DNA of 64,000 nt from Phycisphaerales bacterium (GCA_009691805.1 SIAK01000007.1:1-64000); one strand, 5' to 3'. Counted from the stretch's first letter, positions 1 through 11,999 are shown. Numbers and translations: made by a program. Notes: generated by a model not told the origin, from the letters alone.

Positions 1-89
1 GATTACGACTGTGCGCACTCGCAAGGCACGTGCTGCAAGACGGGCTCTCACTCTACGGTATCGATGCGCCTGAACGCATGTGATTGCGA

Positions 90-332
90 TTAGGCAGGAG
101 GGGCGATGCTTGTTCGATTACGACGATAGAGCATGCTGTAGTACGCGCCCCACGCGGCAAGCGGAAGCCCGACAAAGATGTTGAAAAGGATTCCGCAACA
201 ACTGCCAAGGGCAATGAACACGACTTCCACTCCCTTGTAATCACTCAGTTGCGCGGCAAAGTTTCCGATTTGACTAGGGATTCCCACGACAAGAGAAACC
301 CCGAGGTAGACCAAACTCACGACGAACAGCAT
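90..332 (-). CDS. small hydrophobic (membrane) protein, unknown
   Basis: 80-aa ORF with hydrophobic stretches (MLFVVSLVYLGVSLVVGI, VVFIALGSCCGILFNIFVGLPL). Confidence 0.4.
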   Translation of the reverse strand: MLFVVSLVYLGVSLVVGIPSQIGNFAAQLSDYKGVEVVFIALGSCCGILFNIFVGLPLAAWGAYYSMLYRRNRTSIAPPA

Positions 333-503
333 CGTCTAGTGTTTCTTGAATGTCTCGACTGGGAGCGAGAATGCTGCTGCGAAACTGAACTCCTGAAGCG
401 TGCGACCGCTGACTACTGCGGGTGCGATCCACGGAGTGACTGAAGGCGCGCCTGAGAATAGTTGCGCAAGCACTTCATCGTCGAATCCGTACACTTCGCG
501 ACT

Positions 504-1151
504 ATGGCGGCACTCGATCCACGACATACCAATGCGCTCGTTTACGACCACCCACTCGTGCAGCACAAGCTCACGCGATTGCGCTCGCGCGACACAAATT
601 ACGCGGATTTCAGGCGTTTACTGAACGAGCTGGCAGGACTCATGGCGTATGAAGTCTGTCGCAATCTTCCAACGCGCGAAGTGGAAATTGAAACACCCGT
701 CGCGCGCGCGAAAGGACGCATGCTCGCGACACCCGTCACCATCGTGCCGATTCTGCGCGCGGGCCTTGGGATGACCGATGGACTCTTGAGTCTCTTTCCT
801 GAAGCGCGAGTTGGACACATTGGCATCTATCGCGATGAGTCAACGGCGAAACCTGTCACCTACTACTCCAAACTTCCAGATGATGTCGCTCATGGTCCGG
901 TGATCTTGGTTGATCCGATGCTCGCCACAGGTGGTAGTGCCGCGCACGCGGTCGACATCTTGCAAGAGCGCGGTGTCCTCAACATTCAACTCGTCTGCCT
1001 CGTCGCCGCGCCTGAAGGATTAACGCTCATGCGCGAGCAACATCCCGAAGTCGTCGTGCACACCGCCGCAATCGACGAACGATTGAACGAACACTACTAC
1101 ATCGTGCCAGGACTCGGCGACGCGGGCGACCGCATCTTTGGGACGCATTAG
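504..1151 (+). CDS. upp: uracil phosphoribosyltransferase
   Basis: [31 protein letters not shown]..., PRPP motif [14 protein letters not shown]; start at 504 rather than the longer ORF start. Confidence 0.93.
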   Translation: MAALDPRHTNALVYDHPLVQHKLTRLRSRDTNYADFRRLLNELAGLMAYEVCRNLPTREVEIETPVARAKGRMLATPVTIVPILRAGLGMTDGLLSLFPEARVGHIGIYRDESTAKPVTYYSKLPDDVAHGPVILVDPMLATGGSAAHAVDILQERGVLNIQLVCLVAAPEGLTLMREQHPEVVVHTAAIDERLNEHYYIVPGLGDAGDRIFGTH

Positions 1152-1290
1152 TTTTAGCGCTCGCGCAAGATTCTGGCCGCAGCGGCCAAATCTTGCACTC
1201 GCTTTCGACTCAACCGTCGCGAGTGAATCGCGAACGGTTGAATTCTGGCGGGCACTTCAGTCTTTTTGTCCCCTCACCGACTCCGTCGGT
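1152..1290 (+). repeat. dispersed three-hairpin intergenic repeat, copy A
   Basis: Hairpin 1 gcaagatt-c-tggccgc-a-gcggcca-aatcttgc (1165-1196); linker gctttcgac; hairpin 2 tcaaccgt-cgcga-gtgaa-tcgcg-a-acggttga (1210-1241); hairpin 3 accgac-tcc-gtcggt (1276-1290). Same architecture at 43281 and 63511. Confidence 0.8.
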
Positions 1291-1312
1291 AACTGAGTGC
1301 GTGCTTGATAAT

Positions 1313-1885
1313 TCATGCTCGGGTTGATGGGATCCAGGGGATGTCGTTGATGCCTTGGAGGTGGTTTGCGGCGCGTGCCATTGCGAAGAGAAGATCGCTG
1401 AGGCGATTGATGTACTGCAGCGCGCCTGCGCCGACGGCTTCCGTCATGGAGAGTGCGACCATCAAGCGCTCTGCGCGTCGCGACACGGTTCGTGCGATGT
1501 GCAAGCGCGCGGCGAGTTCGCAACCGCTTGGCATCACGAATGCGCGCAGCGGTGGGTTCATCGCATCGAACTCGTCGATCCACCGCTCTGCTTCGGTCAC
1601 ATGTTGTTCCGTGATGCGCATCACACGCTCACTGTGCTTTGCGCCCGCTGGTGTCGCGAGGTCCGCGCCGAGATCGAAGAGTCTCGATTGAATCTGCGCG
1701 AACACTTCGAGCATGCGCGCTTCGACTGGCTCGTTCGCGCGGCACGCGGCTATCACAAGTCCGATGCACGCGTTGGTTTCATCCACCGTGCCGTACGCTT
1801 CAATGCGCGGATCGTGTTTGAGCACGCGCGCGCCTGAGAAGAGACCCGTCGTGCCATCGTCGCCAGTGCGTGTGTAGAGTTTCAT
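1313..1885 (-). CDS. cob(I)yrinic acid a,c-diamide adenosyltransferase (PduO-type)
   Basis: MKLYTRTGDDGTTGLFSGARVLKHDPRIEAYGTVDETNACIG..., RTVSRRAER motif typical of PduO-type ATP:cobalamin adenosyltransferase. Confidence 0.92.
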   Translation of the reverse strand: MKLYTRTGDDGTTGLFSGARVLKHDPRIEAYGTVDETNACIGLVIAACRANEPVEARMLEVFAQIQSRLFDLGADLATPAGAKHSERVMRITEQHVTEAERWIDEFDAMNPPLRAFVMPSGCELAARLHIARTVSRRAERLMVALSMTEAVGAGALQYINRLSDLLFAMARAANHLQGINDIPWIPSTRA

Positions 1886-1930
1886 GGGAGTGTGTGAGGT
1901 GAGCTGCGGCAGTTCTTATACTCTCAGCGT

Positions 1931-2338
1931 ATGCCATCTGCGAACACTTCATTTCGAACCGTTTGCGCGCTTCTCCTAGGCGCGACTGCCTCCGGATGCA
2001 TCGTCACAAGTACGAATACGACGCGCGATGTTGGTCCGCGGATCACCGCTTCGAGCTTGCAAGAGATCCACGCCGGCGTGACGAGTGAAGAATGGCTTAT
2101 CGCAACCTTCGGTGAACCCACGAAGCGCGTGCGCGTCGAAACGGAGGGTGTCGACATCCTCCGCTACGACATCGATCAACGCACGACCGAGGGCTACTAC
2201 GTGTTCTTGGTCATCGCACATGCGTCGAACTCGATCGAGCGACGATCATGGTGGTTTGAAATCAAGGACGGCATCGTCACGCGCTGGTGGCAAGCAGATC
2301 CTGCGACTGAAGCCGCTGCGGACGCAGTCGCGAAGTAA
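1931..2338 (+). CDS. putative lipoprotein, possibly SmpA/OmlA-like
   Basis: N-terminal signal with lipobox-like LLGATASGC; ITASSLQEIHAGVTSEEWLIATFGEPTKR resembles SmpA/OmlA folds. Confidence 0.6.
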   Translation: MPSANTSFRTVCALLLGATASGCIVTSTNTTRDVGPRITASSLQEIHAGVTSEEWLIATFGEPTKRVRVETEGVDILRYDIDQRTTEGYYVFLVIAHASNSIERRSWWFEIKDGIVTRWWQADPATEAAADAVAK

Positions 2339-2364
2339 GCGATTTCCTTTCTCCACAAAAAGCA

Positions 2365-2395
2365 CAGGACCCAAGCAACGATTGCTTGGGTCCTG
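2365..2395. terminator. hairpin between convergent genes
   Basis: Perfect 14-bp stem caggacccaagcaa-cga-ttgcttgggtcctg, between the 1931-2338 (+) and groEL (-) stops. Confidence 0.8.
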
Positions 2396-2447
2396 CGTGT
2401 TCTTGCGTCGCGAGTGCATCAGCCGACTCGCGTCAAAGTTCTTTCGA

Positions 2448-4136
<1,689 letters not shown>

Positions 4137-4346
4137 TCAGCCAATTTCGATCCACGCGACGCGTCCTGCATCAACGAGGAAAATGTGGGAGCCATTCGTG
4201 ATCTTGATGAGCGTGTCGCTCTCCTTTGGAATCAGGAGTGCCTTACGGACGAGCAACGATGGAGCGTGGTCGAATGCCACGCGCACATCGCGCAGTCCGT
4301 TGAGTTCGCTCAAAGCGAGTCGAAGTTGGTCGGTCGTCATCGACAT
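4137..4346 (-). CDS. small protein of unknown function between groES and groEL
   Basis: 69-aa ORF MSMTTDQLRLALSELNGLRDVRVAFDHAPSLLVRKALLIPKESDTLIKITNGSHIFLVDAGRVAWIEIG; same strand, short gaps to both neighbours. Confidence 0.6.
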   Translation of the reverse strand: MSMTTDQLRLALSELNGLRDVRVAFDHAPSLLVRKALLIPKESDTLIKITNGSHIFLVDAGRVAWIEIG

Positions 4347-4383
4347 GAAAGTGCTACAGCGCGTGAGTCAAAGTGAGGTCGAG

Positions 4384-4677
4384 TTAGGCTTCAATCACGC
4401 CGAGAATGTCGTCTTCGCTCATGATGAGGAGCGCGTCGCTGTCGATCTTCACTTCCGTACCCGCGTACGAACTAAAGATGACGCTGTCGCCCTTCTTCAC
4501 CGAGAACGGCGTGAACTTCCCGGTGTCCTTGTGACGAATGCCTTCGCCGAGCGCAATCACTTTGCCCTGCTTAGGCTTGTCCTTCGCGCTCTCTGGAAGA
4601 AAAATACCAGAGTCGGTTTTCGATTGCGCTTCGTCGCGCTTCACAAGGATCTTGTCGCCGAGGGGACGGAACTTCAT
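4384..4677 (-). CDS. groES: co-chaperonin GroES
   Basis: MKFRPLGDKILVKRDEAQSKTDSGIFLPESAKDKPKQGKVIALGEG...IMSEDDILGVIEA; internal start of the 203-aa ORF. Confidence 0.97.
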   Translation of the reverse strand: MKFRPLGDKILVKRDEAQSKTDSGIFLPESAKDKPKQGKVIALGEGIRHKDTGKFTPFSVKKGDSVIFSSYAGTEVKIDSDALLIMSEDDILGVIEA

Positions 4678-4753
4678 AGTGGAACTCCTGTTGAACTGAC
4701 TGAAAAACTGCTGAAAGAAAGGTGAAAGAAGAGAAGTCGAAAGGTTGTCGCGG

Positions 4754-5293
4754 TTACGCGGCGTCCCAGTGATGCGCGTAGTGACGATCCACACAACTAC
4801 GGAGCGCGCGCAAGAGGCGCTCCATGCCGTGCGGACCGGAAGGATCATCCACAACACTGAACACGCCTTCTTGCAAAGCTTCGCGAAGAGTGCGCGCGCT
4901 TTCCGAAGGGTCCGCTTGTGGTGGACGAACGAGAATGAGTGCGGGCGGTTGTGCGAGACGGCGAAGCAATTGAAGCACGCGCGTGCCACCCGCAACCGTG
5001 CGAGAAACGCCTTCGGATGCGGAAGCGCTGCTCGGCGGATACATCGGAATCATGAGATCGATGACCGCGATGTGCACGACAGCCGCGCGCACGAACTCCG
5101 AAACTTCATCCGCCGAACGCGCCGTGAAGCAGTCGATGCCGCGAGGCGAAAGGAGCGGTGGAAGCTGCGAAGAAAACGCGTCGTCTCGCCAGCCACCGTA
5201 AGACAGGAGCAGATTCAACCGCCGCGTAGGCGCCCGATCGCGCGGCGCGTCGGGGAGGGAGGAATCTGGAAGTGGGGAGAAAAACGCGCGCAT
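4754..5293 (-). CDS. receiver-like (degenerate response regulator) protein
   Basis: VHIAVIDLMIPMYPP resembles a receiver phosphoacceptor strand; helical C-terminus. Weak call. Confidence 0.45.
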   Translation of the reverse strand: MRAFFSPLPDSSLPDAPRDRAPTRRLNLLLSYGGWRDDAFSSQLPPLLSPRGIDCFTARSADEVSEFVRAAVVHIAVIDLMIPMYPPSSASASEGVSRTVAGGTRVLQLLRRLAQPPALILVRPPQADPSESARTLREALQEGVFSVVDDPSGPHGMERLLRALRSCVDRHYAHHWDAA

Positions 5294-5549
5294 GTGAAAG
5301 CTTCGGGGGAGGGCACAAAGAGGCAACGCGTATGCCTATCTTGGATAGGTGAATCCCGCGAGGTGATATGCATAAACCGCCGTAACAACACAACTTAGGC
5401 GCGAAGTAGTCCTGTCAGAGTGCTGAGAGAACTTCCCTCAATACGCCAATCTGGCAGGGAGCCGCAACGCCCGAATGCCAAGCGCATGGAGCCCTCGCGG
5501 AGAGCAAGACGCGCGCCGCCGTAGACTCGTCGATTCGCAGGAACTCCCC

Positions 5550-6983
5550 ATGTCAACCCCTATGTCGACCCCTACTCCGATCTCCGTCGCGGCTCTGTTC
5601 AAGCAAGGTCTCCCGCTCGTTGGAACGCACCAGCGCGTCCAGGGTTGGGTTCGCACGCGGCGTGATTCGAAGGCGGGCATTTCGTTCGTCGCGCTCAGTG
5701 ATGGGTCGTGCTTCGACTCTGTGCAAGCGGTCGTTCCGAACACGCTCGCGAACTACGAGAGCGAAGTGCTCAAACTCACGGCGGGTTGCGCGATCGAAAT
5801 TGTTGGCATGGTCGCTGCGAGTCAAGGCAAAGGCCAAGCGGTTGAACTGCATGCAGAATCCGTTCGCGTGCACGGTTGGGTTGAAGACCCTGACACGTAT
5901 CCGATTTCGCCGAAGCAACATTCGTTTGAGTTCCTCCGCGATGTCGCGCATCTTCGCGCGCGCACGAACACATTCGGTGCGATCGGTCGCGTGCGACATT
6001 GCCTCGCGATGGCGGTGCATCGATTCTTCGACGAGCAGGGATTTCTGTGGGTACACACTCCGATCGTGACAGGCAGTGATTGCGAAGGTGCTGGGCAAAT
6101 GTTTCGTGTGTCGACGCTCGATGCGCTGCATCCACCGCGCACACCCGAAGGCAAGGTCGACTACTCGCAAGACTTCTTCGGTCGCGAAACCAATCTCACC
6201 GTGTCAGGACAGTTGAATGTCGAGACGTGGTGCATGGCACTCTCGAAGGTCTACACGTTTGGACCTACGTTTCGAGCCGAAAACTCCAACACCTCGCGCC
6301 ACCTCGCAGAGTTCTGGATGATCGAACCTGAGATCGCATTTGCAGATCTCTTGACAGACGCGAAGCTCGCAGAAGACCTGCTGAAATACATGTTCAAGGC
6401 GCTGCTCGCTGAGCGCATGGATGACATGAAGTTCTTCGCGGACCGCATCGATAAGACTTGCATCGAGCGACTCGAGAAGTTTGTCGAAGCGGACTTCGCG
6501 CGCATGGATTACTCCGACGCGATTGCCGCGCTTGAAGATGCAGTGAAGAAGGGCGTGAAATTCGACTATCCCGTGAAGTGGGGTATCGACATGCAGAGCG
6601 AACATGAACGCTGGCTCACGGAGACATTCATCGGTCGCCCTGTGGCGGTGATGAATTATCCAAGAGACATCAAAGCGTTCTACATGCGACAGAACGACGA
6701 CGGAAAAACTGTCGCCGCGATGGACATCCTCGCGCCAGGCATCGGCGAAATCGTTGGCGGTTCGCAACGCGAAGAGCGACTCGATCGCCTCGACGCGCGC
6801 ATGGACGAAATGGGCTTGCACAAAGCGGATTACTGGTGGTATCGCGACTTGCGCCGCTACGGCACAGTGCCGCACGCAGGCTTCGGCCTTGGCTTCGAGC
6901 GCGCGATCATCTACGCCACAGGCATGGCGAACATCCGCGATGTCATCCCATTTCCACGCGCACCCAAGACCGCGGCCTTCTGA
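5550..6983 (+). CDS. asnS: asparaginyl-tRNA synthetase
   Basis: OB-fold [24 protein letters not shown]; class II motifs [21 protein letters not shown] and [27 protein letters not shown]. Confidence 0.97.
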   Translation: MSTPMSTPTPISVAALFKQGLPLVGTHQRVQGWVRTRRDSKAGISFVALSDGSCFDSVQAVVPNTLANYESEVLKLTAGCAIEIVGMVAASQGKGQAVELHAESVRVHGWVEDPDTYPISPKQHSFEFLRDVAHLRARTNTFGAIGRVRHCLAMAVHRFFDEQGFLWVHTPIVTGSDCEGAGQMFRVSTLDALHPPRTPEGKVDYSQDFFGRETNLTVSGQLNVETWCMALSKVYTFGPTFRAENSNTSRHLAEFWMIEPEIAFADLLTDAKLAEDLLKYMFKALLAERMDDMKFFADRIDKTCIERLEKFVEADFARMDYSDAIAALEDAVKKGVKFDYPVKWGIDMQSEHERWLTETFIGRPVAVMNYPRDIKAFYMRQNDDGKTVAAMDILAPGIGEIVGGSQREERLDRLDARMDEMGLHKADYWWYRDLRRYGTVPHAGFGLGFERAIIYATGMANIRDVIPFPRAPKTAAF

Positions 6984-7013
6984 CCGCGTGATGCGCCCTA
7001 CAGTACGCACACT

Positions 7014-7244
7014 ATGACCCTTCCATGCAACATCGATCCAAACGGTACGAAGCTACGCATCGTCGCGGGTGCCCTCGTTGAAGGTATTGGTCTTCTGTTG
7101 TTCGTCATGTGGATGATGAAAATGGGTCCATCGTGGCTCATCTGGCCAGGCGCGATTCTGTGGGTGGGCGGCACTGCGATCATGATGATGGGACTGCTCG
7201 GTTGCTGCCCGCGTCGCGCGGTCGACGCAAAGACCTCCTGCTAA
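7014..7244 (+). CDS. small inner-membrane protein (DUF2892-like)
   Basis: Two hydrophobic segments; N-terminal CNIDPNGTKLRI and C-terminal GCCPRRAVDAKTSC resemble YgaP-TM/DUF2892 proteins. Confidence 0.55.
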   Translation: MTLPCNIDPNGTKLRIVAGALVEGIGLLLFVMWMMKMGPSWLIWPGAILWVGGTAIMMMGLLGCCPRRAVDAKTSC

Positions 7245-7265
7245 CGCCGACGCTCGAGCCACTCC

Positions 7266-9140
7266 TTGTCGGGCGCACCGTCACAACCTCTGAACACGCC
7301 GCCACCTCTGGCGACGATGCGCACTGTGCTGCTGTTTTCTCGCGGCGAACACAGGCGATTTGGTTACGCGGCTCTCGCGATGTTTACGAGCGCCGCGTTG
7401 CTCTATCTTGTTCCGCTCGTTCCTCAGGCGATCTTTGACATTGTTGTGAACGATGGTCGCAACGCGAGTGCTTTCTCGCGCGCCACGATCGAGTGGCTTG
7501 GTGGAAACGAAACTGTGCGCAACGCGTTGTGGCGACCCGCGCTCGTGATGTGCGTGCTCGCGTTCCTTGCGGCCATCGGTGTGCATTTCAAAGCGCGCCT
7601 CGCAATGGGCGCTGCGGAACGCATCGCACGGCGAACACGCGATCGCATGTACGACCATGTGCAGCGACTGCCTGTGGCAACGCTTGATCGCATCCCCTCA
7701 GGCGATCTCATTCAGCGCTGCAGTTCTGACATCGAGACCGCGCGCAATTTCTTCGGCAACCAAGCGCCTGAAATCTTGCGCTCCGTGCTCATGCTGCTCA
7801 TCCCGCTGCCGATCATGGCGATGCTCGATTGGCGGCTGGCGATCGCGTCAATCGTGTGCGTGCCTGTGATGCTCGTTTTCACTGCGGTGCAGTTTCGACG
7901 CATGGGTCCATCCTTCGGCACGAAGGAACTGACTGAAGCGAGCATGACTGCGAACGTCACGGAAAACCTCACGGGGATTCGCACCGTGCGAGCGTTTGGA
8001 CGCGGTGAGTTTGAAAAACAACGCTTCGAGAAATCGTCGGGCGCGTATCGCGATGCAGACGCGAAGCTCTATCGATTGTTCGCGAATTTCTGGTCGGTGT
8101 CGGATCTCTTCTGCTTCGCGCAACAAGTGATCGTCGTCGGCTTAGGCGCATCGTTTCTCGCACAAGGGTCACTCGAACTCGGCGCGTATTTCTACTTCCT
8201 CACCGTCGTCACGATGTTCATCTGGCCGGTGCGCATGCTCGGTCGCATGGTCGTTGAAAGTGGCAAGGCGCTCGCCGCTCTCGCGCGGCTTGATGAGATC
8301 TTGCGTGAACCACTCGAGCGCGATCTTGATCCCAACGCCGCCGACGCGCAGCCGTGTGCGATCACCACGCGTGGCATGCACATCGCGTTTTCCAACGTGA
8401 CGTTCGGATACACGAACGGCGCACCCGTCCTGCACGACATTTCGTTTGACCTTCCCGCAGGCAAGACGCTCGCGCTGGTTGGTCCATCGGGTGCGGGCAA
8501 GTCCACGATCATCCAGCTGCTGTTGCGTTTCTATGCACCAACGAGCGGCAGCATCACGATTGACAACGTTCCGTTGACAAACATTCCGCGCGCGTCGATG
8601 CGTGGCCAGTCGGGTGTTGTGTTGCAGCAACCGTTTCTCTATTCGAAGCAACTAAAAGCAAACCTACTCGCAGGCGTGCGCGCAGCGCCGGCGCATGACG
8701 ACGCGTTGACCGCTGCAACTGCGACCGCGTGCATTCACGACACGATTGTTGGGTTCCCTGAAGGCTACGAAACAGTTGTTGGTGAGAAAGGTCTCACGCT
8801 TTCAGGCGGGCAACGACAACGCGTGGCGATCGCGCGCGCGCTGGTTGCGAATCCGCGACTGCTCGTGCTTGATGACGCGCTGTCGGCTGTGGACATGCAC
8901 ACGGAGGTGAGCATTCTCACTGCGCTCCGCGAACAGAAGACGCGACCAACTCGCATCATCGTCGCGCACCGGCTCTCCGCGGTTGTCGATGCAGATCTCA
9001 TTCTTGTGATCGACGGCGGACGCGTTCTGCAAAGAGGCACGCACGCAACACTCACGCAAGAACCTGGTCTCTATCGCACCCTCTGGCAGATTCAAACCGA
9101 GATTGAAGAGCTGCCCCAAGAAAGCGAGGTCGCGCGATGA
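7266..9140 (+). CDS. ABC transporter, fused permease/ATP-binding subunit
   Basis: ABC_membrane domain; Walker A GPSGAGKS, signature LSGGQRQRVAIARAL, Walker B LLVLDDALSAVD. ORF start is TTG; ATG at 7317 is an alternative. Confidence 0.92.
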   Translation: MSGAPSQPLNTPPPLATMRTVLLFSRGEHRRFGYAALAMFTSAALLYLVPLVPQAIFDIVVNDGRNASAFSRATIEWLGGNETVRNALWRPALVMCVLAFLAAIGVHFKARLAMGAAERIARRTRDRMYDHVQRLPVATLDRIPSGDLIQRCSSDIETARNFFGNQAPEILRSVLMLLIPLPIMAMLDWRLAIASIVCVPVMLVFTAVQFRRMGPSFGTKELTEASMTANVTENLTGIRTVRAFGRGEFEKQRFEKSSGAYRDADAKLYRLFANFWSVSDLFCFAQQVIVVGLGASFLAQGSLELGAYFYFLTVVTMFIWPVRMLGRMVVESGKALAALARLDEILREPLERDLDPNAADAQPCAITTRGMHIAFSNVTFGYTNGAPVLHDISFDLPAGKTLALVGPSGAGKSTIIQLLLRFYAPTSGSITIDNVPLTNIPRASMRGQSGVVLQQPFLYSKQLKANLLAGVRAAPAHDDALTAATATACIHDTIVGFPEGYETVVGEKGLTLSGGQRQRVAIARALVANPRLLVLDDALSAVDMHTEVSILTALREQKTRPTRIIVAHRLSAVVDADLILVIDGGRVLQRGTHATLTQEPGLYRTLWQIQTEIEELPQESEVAR

Positions 9141-10996
9141 GTGAAGTGCATCGCGTTGACGACTCTCACGCACGATTTAGTTTGAGCGTCTGGCGTCCGA
9201 TTCTCGAACGCGCGCGCGCGTCGCCTCGCGCCATCACGGGATTACTCGTCGGCGGCATCGTCGTTGCGGGCATTGAAACTGCGTTGCCGTTGTTCGTCGC
9301 CCGCATCATCGACGAAGCGCGCAAGGGTGACGCCGCAGTCCTCGCGCCCACGCTGATTGCGTATGCGAGTTTGTTCGTGTTCTTCGCGATTGGTGTTTGG
9401 GTCTTCATCGATTCCGCTGGAAAACTCGCAACAAACACCGCGCACCTGCTCCGACGAGATTGCTTCGCGAAGCTGCAAGAACTTGAACAGGCGTACTTCG
9501 ATGTGCGTCCGACTGGCTGGCTGGTGAGTCGACTCACCAGCGATTGCTCGAAAGTTTCAGGACTGCTCCCGTGGTGCCTCCTCGACTTTGCGTGGTGCAC
9601 GTCGATCGTGCTTGCCGTGACGATCACGATGTTTGTGATGAACGCGCAACTTGCGCTGTGGGCGCTCGCTGCGGTTCCTGTCATGACTGTCGTTAGTGCG
9701 GTGTTCCAGCGCTGGCTCATTGGATCTGGTCGACACGCGCGGCGCATCTCAAGCGCGATGACTGCCTCGTATGGCGAGATGCTGCTCGGCGCGCGCACGA
9801 CGAAGGCGCTTGCGCGTGAGGAAGAGAACCTCGCGGAGTTCCAAGAACTTTCGACGTCCATGAATTTCTGGGCGATGCGCGGCGCGATTCTTTCGAGCCT
9901 CTACGTTCCATTGATGACAGCACTCGCAGCCACTGCGGGCGCACTTGTGCTCTGGAAGGGCACGAGTGATGTGCTCACCGCGGAGGGTGTCACGCTCGGC
10001 ACACTCATCGCGTTCATGCAGTTTGCAGCGCTCTACGCGCAACCCGTGCAAGAGCTCGCGCAACGCTTTGCCGATGTGCTGAACGCGTCAAGTGCTGCGG
10101 AGCGCATTCAGTCGTTACTCATGACAGCGCCGCGCATCGCCGACGCGCCGCATGTTGTCGCGCCCGCAAGCGCGCGGATCGACACGTTGCGATTTGAAGC
10201 GGTTGATTTTTCGTATCGCGAAGGCGTGCCGATTCTTGAAAATTTCTCACTCACGGTCACGCGCGGCATGACGGTTGCACTTGTCGGCGCAACCGGCGGT
10301 GGCAAGAGCACCATCGTTGCGCTCGCGAGTCGTTTCTATGAACCAACGGGTGGGCGCGTGACGATCGATGGCGTTGATCTGCGAGATCGGCCGCTCGCGT
10401 GGTTCGCGGATCGCGTCGGTCTTGTGCCACAAGTCGCGCACCTCACCGCAGGAAGTGTGCGCGAGAACATTCGATACGGCCGCTTGAACGCAACCGATGC
10501 GGAGATTGAAGCCGCGGCGCAGCGAGTGCGTGCGCACGATTTCATTCTCGCGCTCGAGCATGGTTACGACACGGATGTCGGCGAAGGTGGCGAACGACTC
10601 TCCACTGGTCAACGCCAGCTCGTTGCACTCGCGCGCGCGGTGCTGCGCGATCCTGAAATTCTCGTGATGGACGAAGCGACGAGTTCTATCGACACCGCAA
10701 CAGAGCAGCTCGTGCAGAGCGGCGTCGATGAAGTCTTGCGCGGGCGCATCGCCCTCGTCGTTGCCCACCGACTGTCGACGATTCGGCGCGCCGATCTCAT
10801 TCTTGTGATCGAGAGAGGTTGCATCGCCGAACAAGGCACGCATCGCGAACTGCTCGCGCGGCGCGAACGCTATTTTGACTTGTATACAAGCCAATTCGCC
10901 GCAGATCGAGAACGGCAAATCCTTCGCACACAGGACGCGCAACAAGAGAAAACGGTTGCGTCATTGATCGGCGAAGACGCGCTTGATGATGCGTAA
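9137..10996 (+). CDS. ABC transporter, fused permease/ATP-binding subunit (partner)
   Basis: Start overlaps the upstream stop (ATGA); Walker A GATGGGKS, signature LSTGQRQLVALARAV, Walker B ILVMDEATSSID. Confidence 0.93.
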   Translation: MSEVHRVDDSHARFSLSVWRPILERARASPRAITGLLVGGIVVAGIETALPLFVARIIDEARKGDAAVLAPTLIAYASLFVFFAIGVWVFIDSAGKLATNTAHLLRRDCFAKLQELEQAYFDVRPTGWLVSRLTSDCSKVSGLLPWCLLDFAWCTSIVLAVTITMFVMNAQLALWALAAVPVMTVVSAVFQRWLIGSGRHARRISSAMTASYGEMLLGARTTKALAREEENLAEFQELSTSMNFWAMRGAILSSLYVPLMTALAATAGALVLWKGTSDVLTAEGVTLGTLIAFMQFAALYAQPVQELAQRFADVLNASSAAERIQSLLMTAPRIADAPHVVAPASARIDTLRFEAVDFSYREGVPILENFSLTVTRGMTVALVGATGGGKSTIVALASRFYEPTGGRVTIDGVDLRDRPLAWFADRVGLVPQVAHLTAGSVRENIRYGRLNATDAEIEAAAQRVRAHDFILALEHGYDTDVGEGGERLSTGQRQLVALARAVLRDPEILVMDEATSSIDTATEQLVQSGVDEVLRGRIALVVAHRLSTIRRADLILVIERGCIAEQGTHRELLARRERYFDLYTSQFAADRERQILRTQDAQQEKTVASLIGEDALDDA

Positions 10997-11084
10997 CGCG
11001 CGCGGTGATACTCATTCCGAGCGCCAGCATCCCACGCGATCGACGCTGGCGGCTCGGGAAGTATCGATGTGAAACGTCGGCGTC

Positions 11085-11999
11085 TTAAGACATGCCGCGC
11101 GCTTCACAGATTCCAATCTCCGCGCCACCTGGATCGCGAAGAATTGCTGCATCGCCTAAGAGCGGATCAAACACAAGCCGTGACGTCACGACTGCGCCAA
11201 GTCCAGTCGCGATCGCGCATGCACTTGGCGCGAGAGGAACTTGAATGAACGGAACCCAGCGATTCGCTCGATCAAACAATGTGTTCGAAGTGTGACGGAA
11301 GGACGCGACACGCGCGCCGCCGTTCAGAAACAGACCGATCGGTTCGCGACCTGTGACGATCCATTCGGTTGTCCAACCAAAGAGTGATGTCCAGAATGTT
11401 GCACTCACGCGTGGATCTTGAGTGTGCAGTTCATCCCAAGAAATTGTGGACTCACCAACCGTGCGACGATCAAGCGTTCCATCCGCGACCACGAGTGATG
11501 CGCCCATCGGATCCACGATCTCCGCGTGTCGATCGAGCCCCGGAATGCCTGCCGCTGCTTTCACAATGCGTCCGCCAAGCGCGCGTGCACGCGTCACGCA
11601 ATCATCGACGTTCGCGACGCGAAGATGCGGACGCCATGTACCTGGATGCAACTGCGGATCCGTGCTGACCGCGACAACACCCGCAACATGCAACGCGCCA
11701 TGCGTGAGCAGCGTGCGACGACCGAGCGTCTTCGAATACCAACCGAACATGTTTCGCAAGAATGCACCGCTCTCCGCCGCATTCGAGGAATACAAATCGT
11801 GCCACACGAAGGACCCGGGCGCGGCGCTGAGTTCGCGTCGAACGCGTCCTATAGGTCGCGACGACGGGTCGGTGGAAACTTGGGTTCGAGTGCGAAATCC
11901 AGTCACGCGTGCGGGAGTGAGTTCGATCAGACGGTCGGCAGAACGCGCGCGATCTGCTCCAGCCTGCGTGTTTCCGAGTGATTCGGTTCCAAAGTCCAT
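11085..11999 (-). CDS. VOC (glyoxalase/bleomycin resistance) family protein, two VOC units
   Basis: FVWHDLYSSNAAESGAFLRNMFGWYSKTL and ISWDELHTQDPRVSATFWTSLFGWTTEW are tandem VOC halves. Confidence 0.85.
   Translation of the reverse strand: MDFGTESLGNTQAGADRARSADRLIELTPARVTGFRTRTQVSTDPSSRPIGRVRRELSAAPGSFVWHDLYSSNAAESGAFLRNMFGWYSKTLGRRTLLTHGALHVAGVVAVSTDPQLHPGTWRPHLRVANVDDCVTRARALGGRIVKAAAGIPGLDRHAEIVDPMGASLVVADGTLDRRTVGESTISWDELHTQDPRVSATFWTSLFGWTTEWIVTGREPIGLFLNGGARVASFRHTSNTLFDRANRWVPFIQVPLAPSACAIATGLGAVVTSRLVFDPLLGDAAILRDPGGAEIGICEARGMS

Noticed and set aside
4678-4760. CIRCE heat-shock operator upstream of groES
   Set aside because: No TTAGCACTC-N9-GAGTGCTAA-like inverted repeat found.
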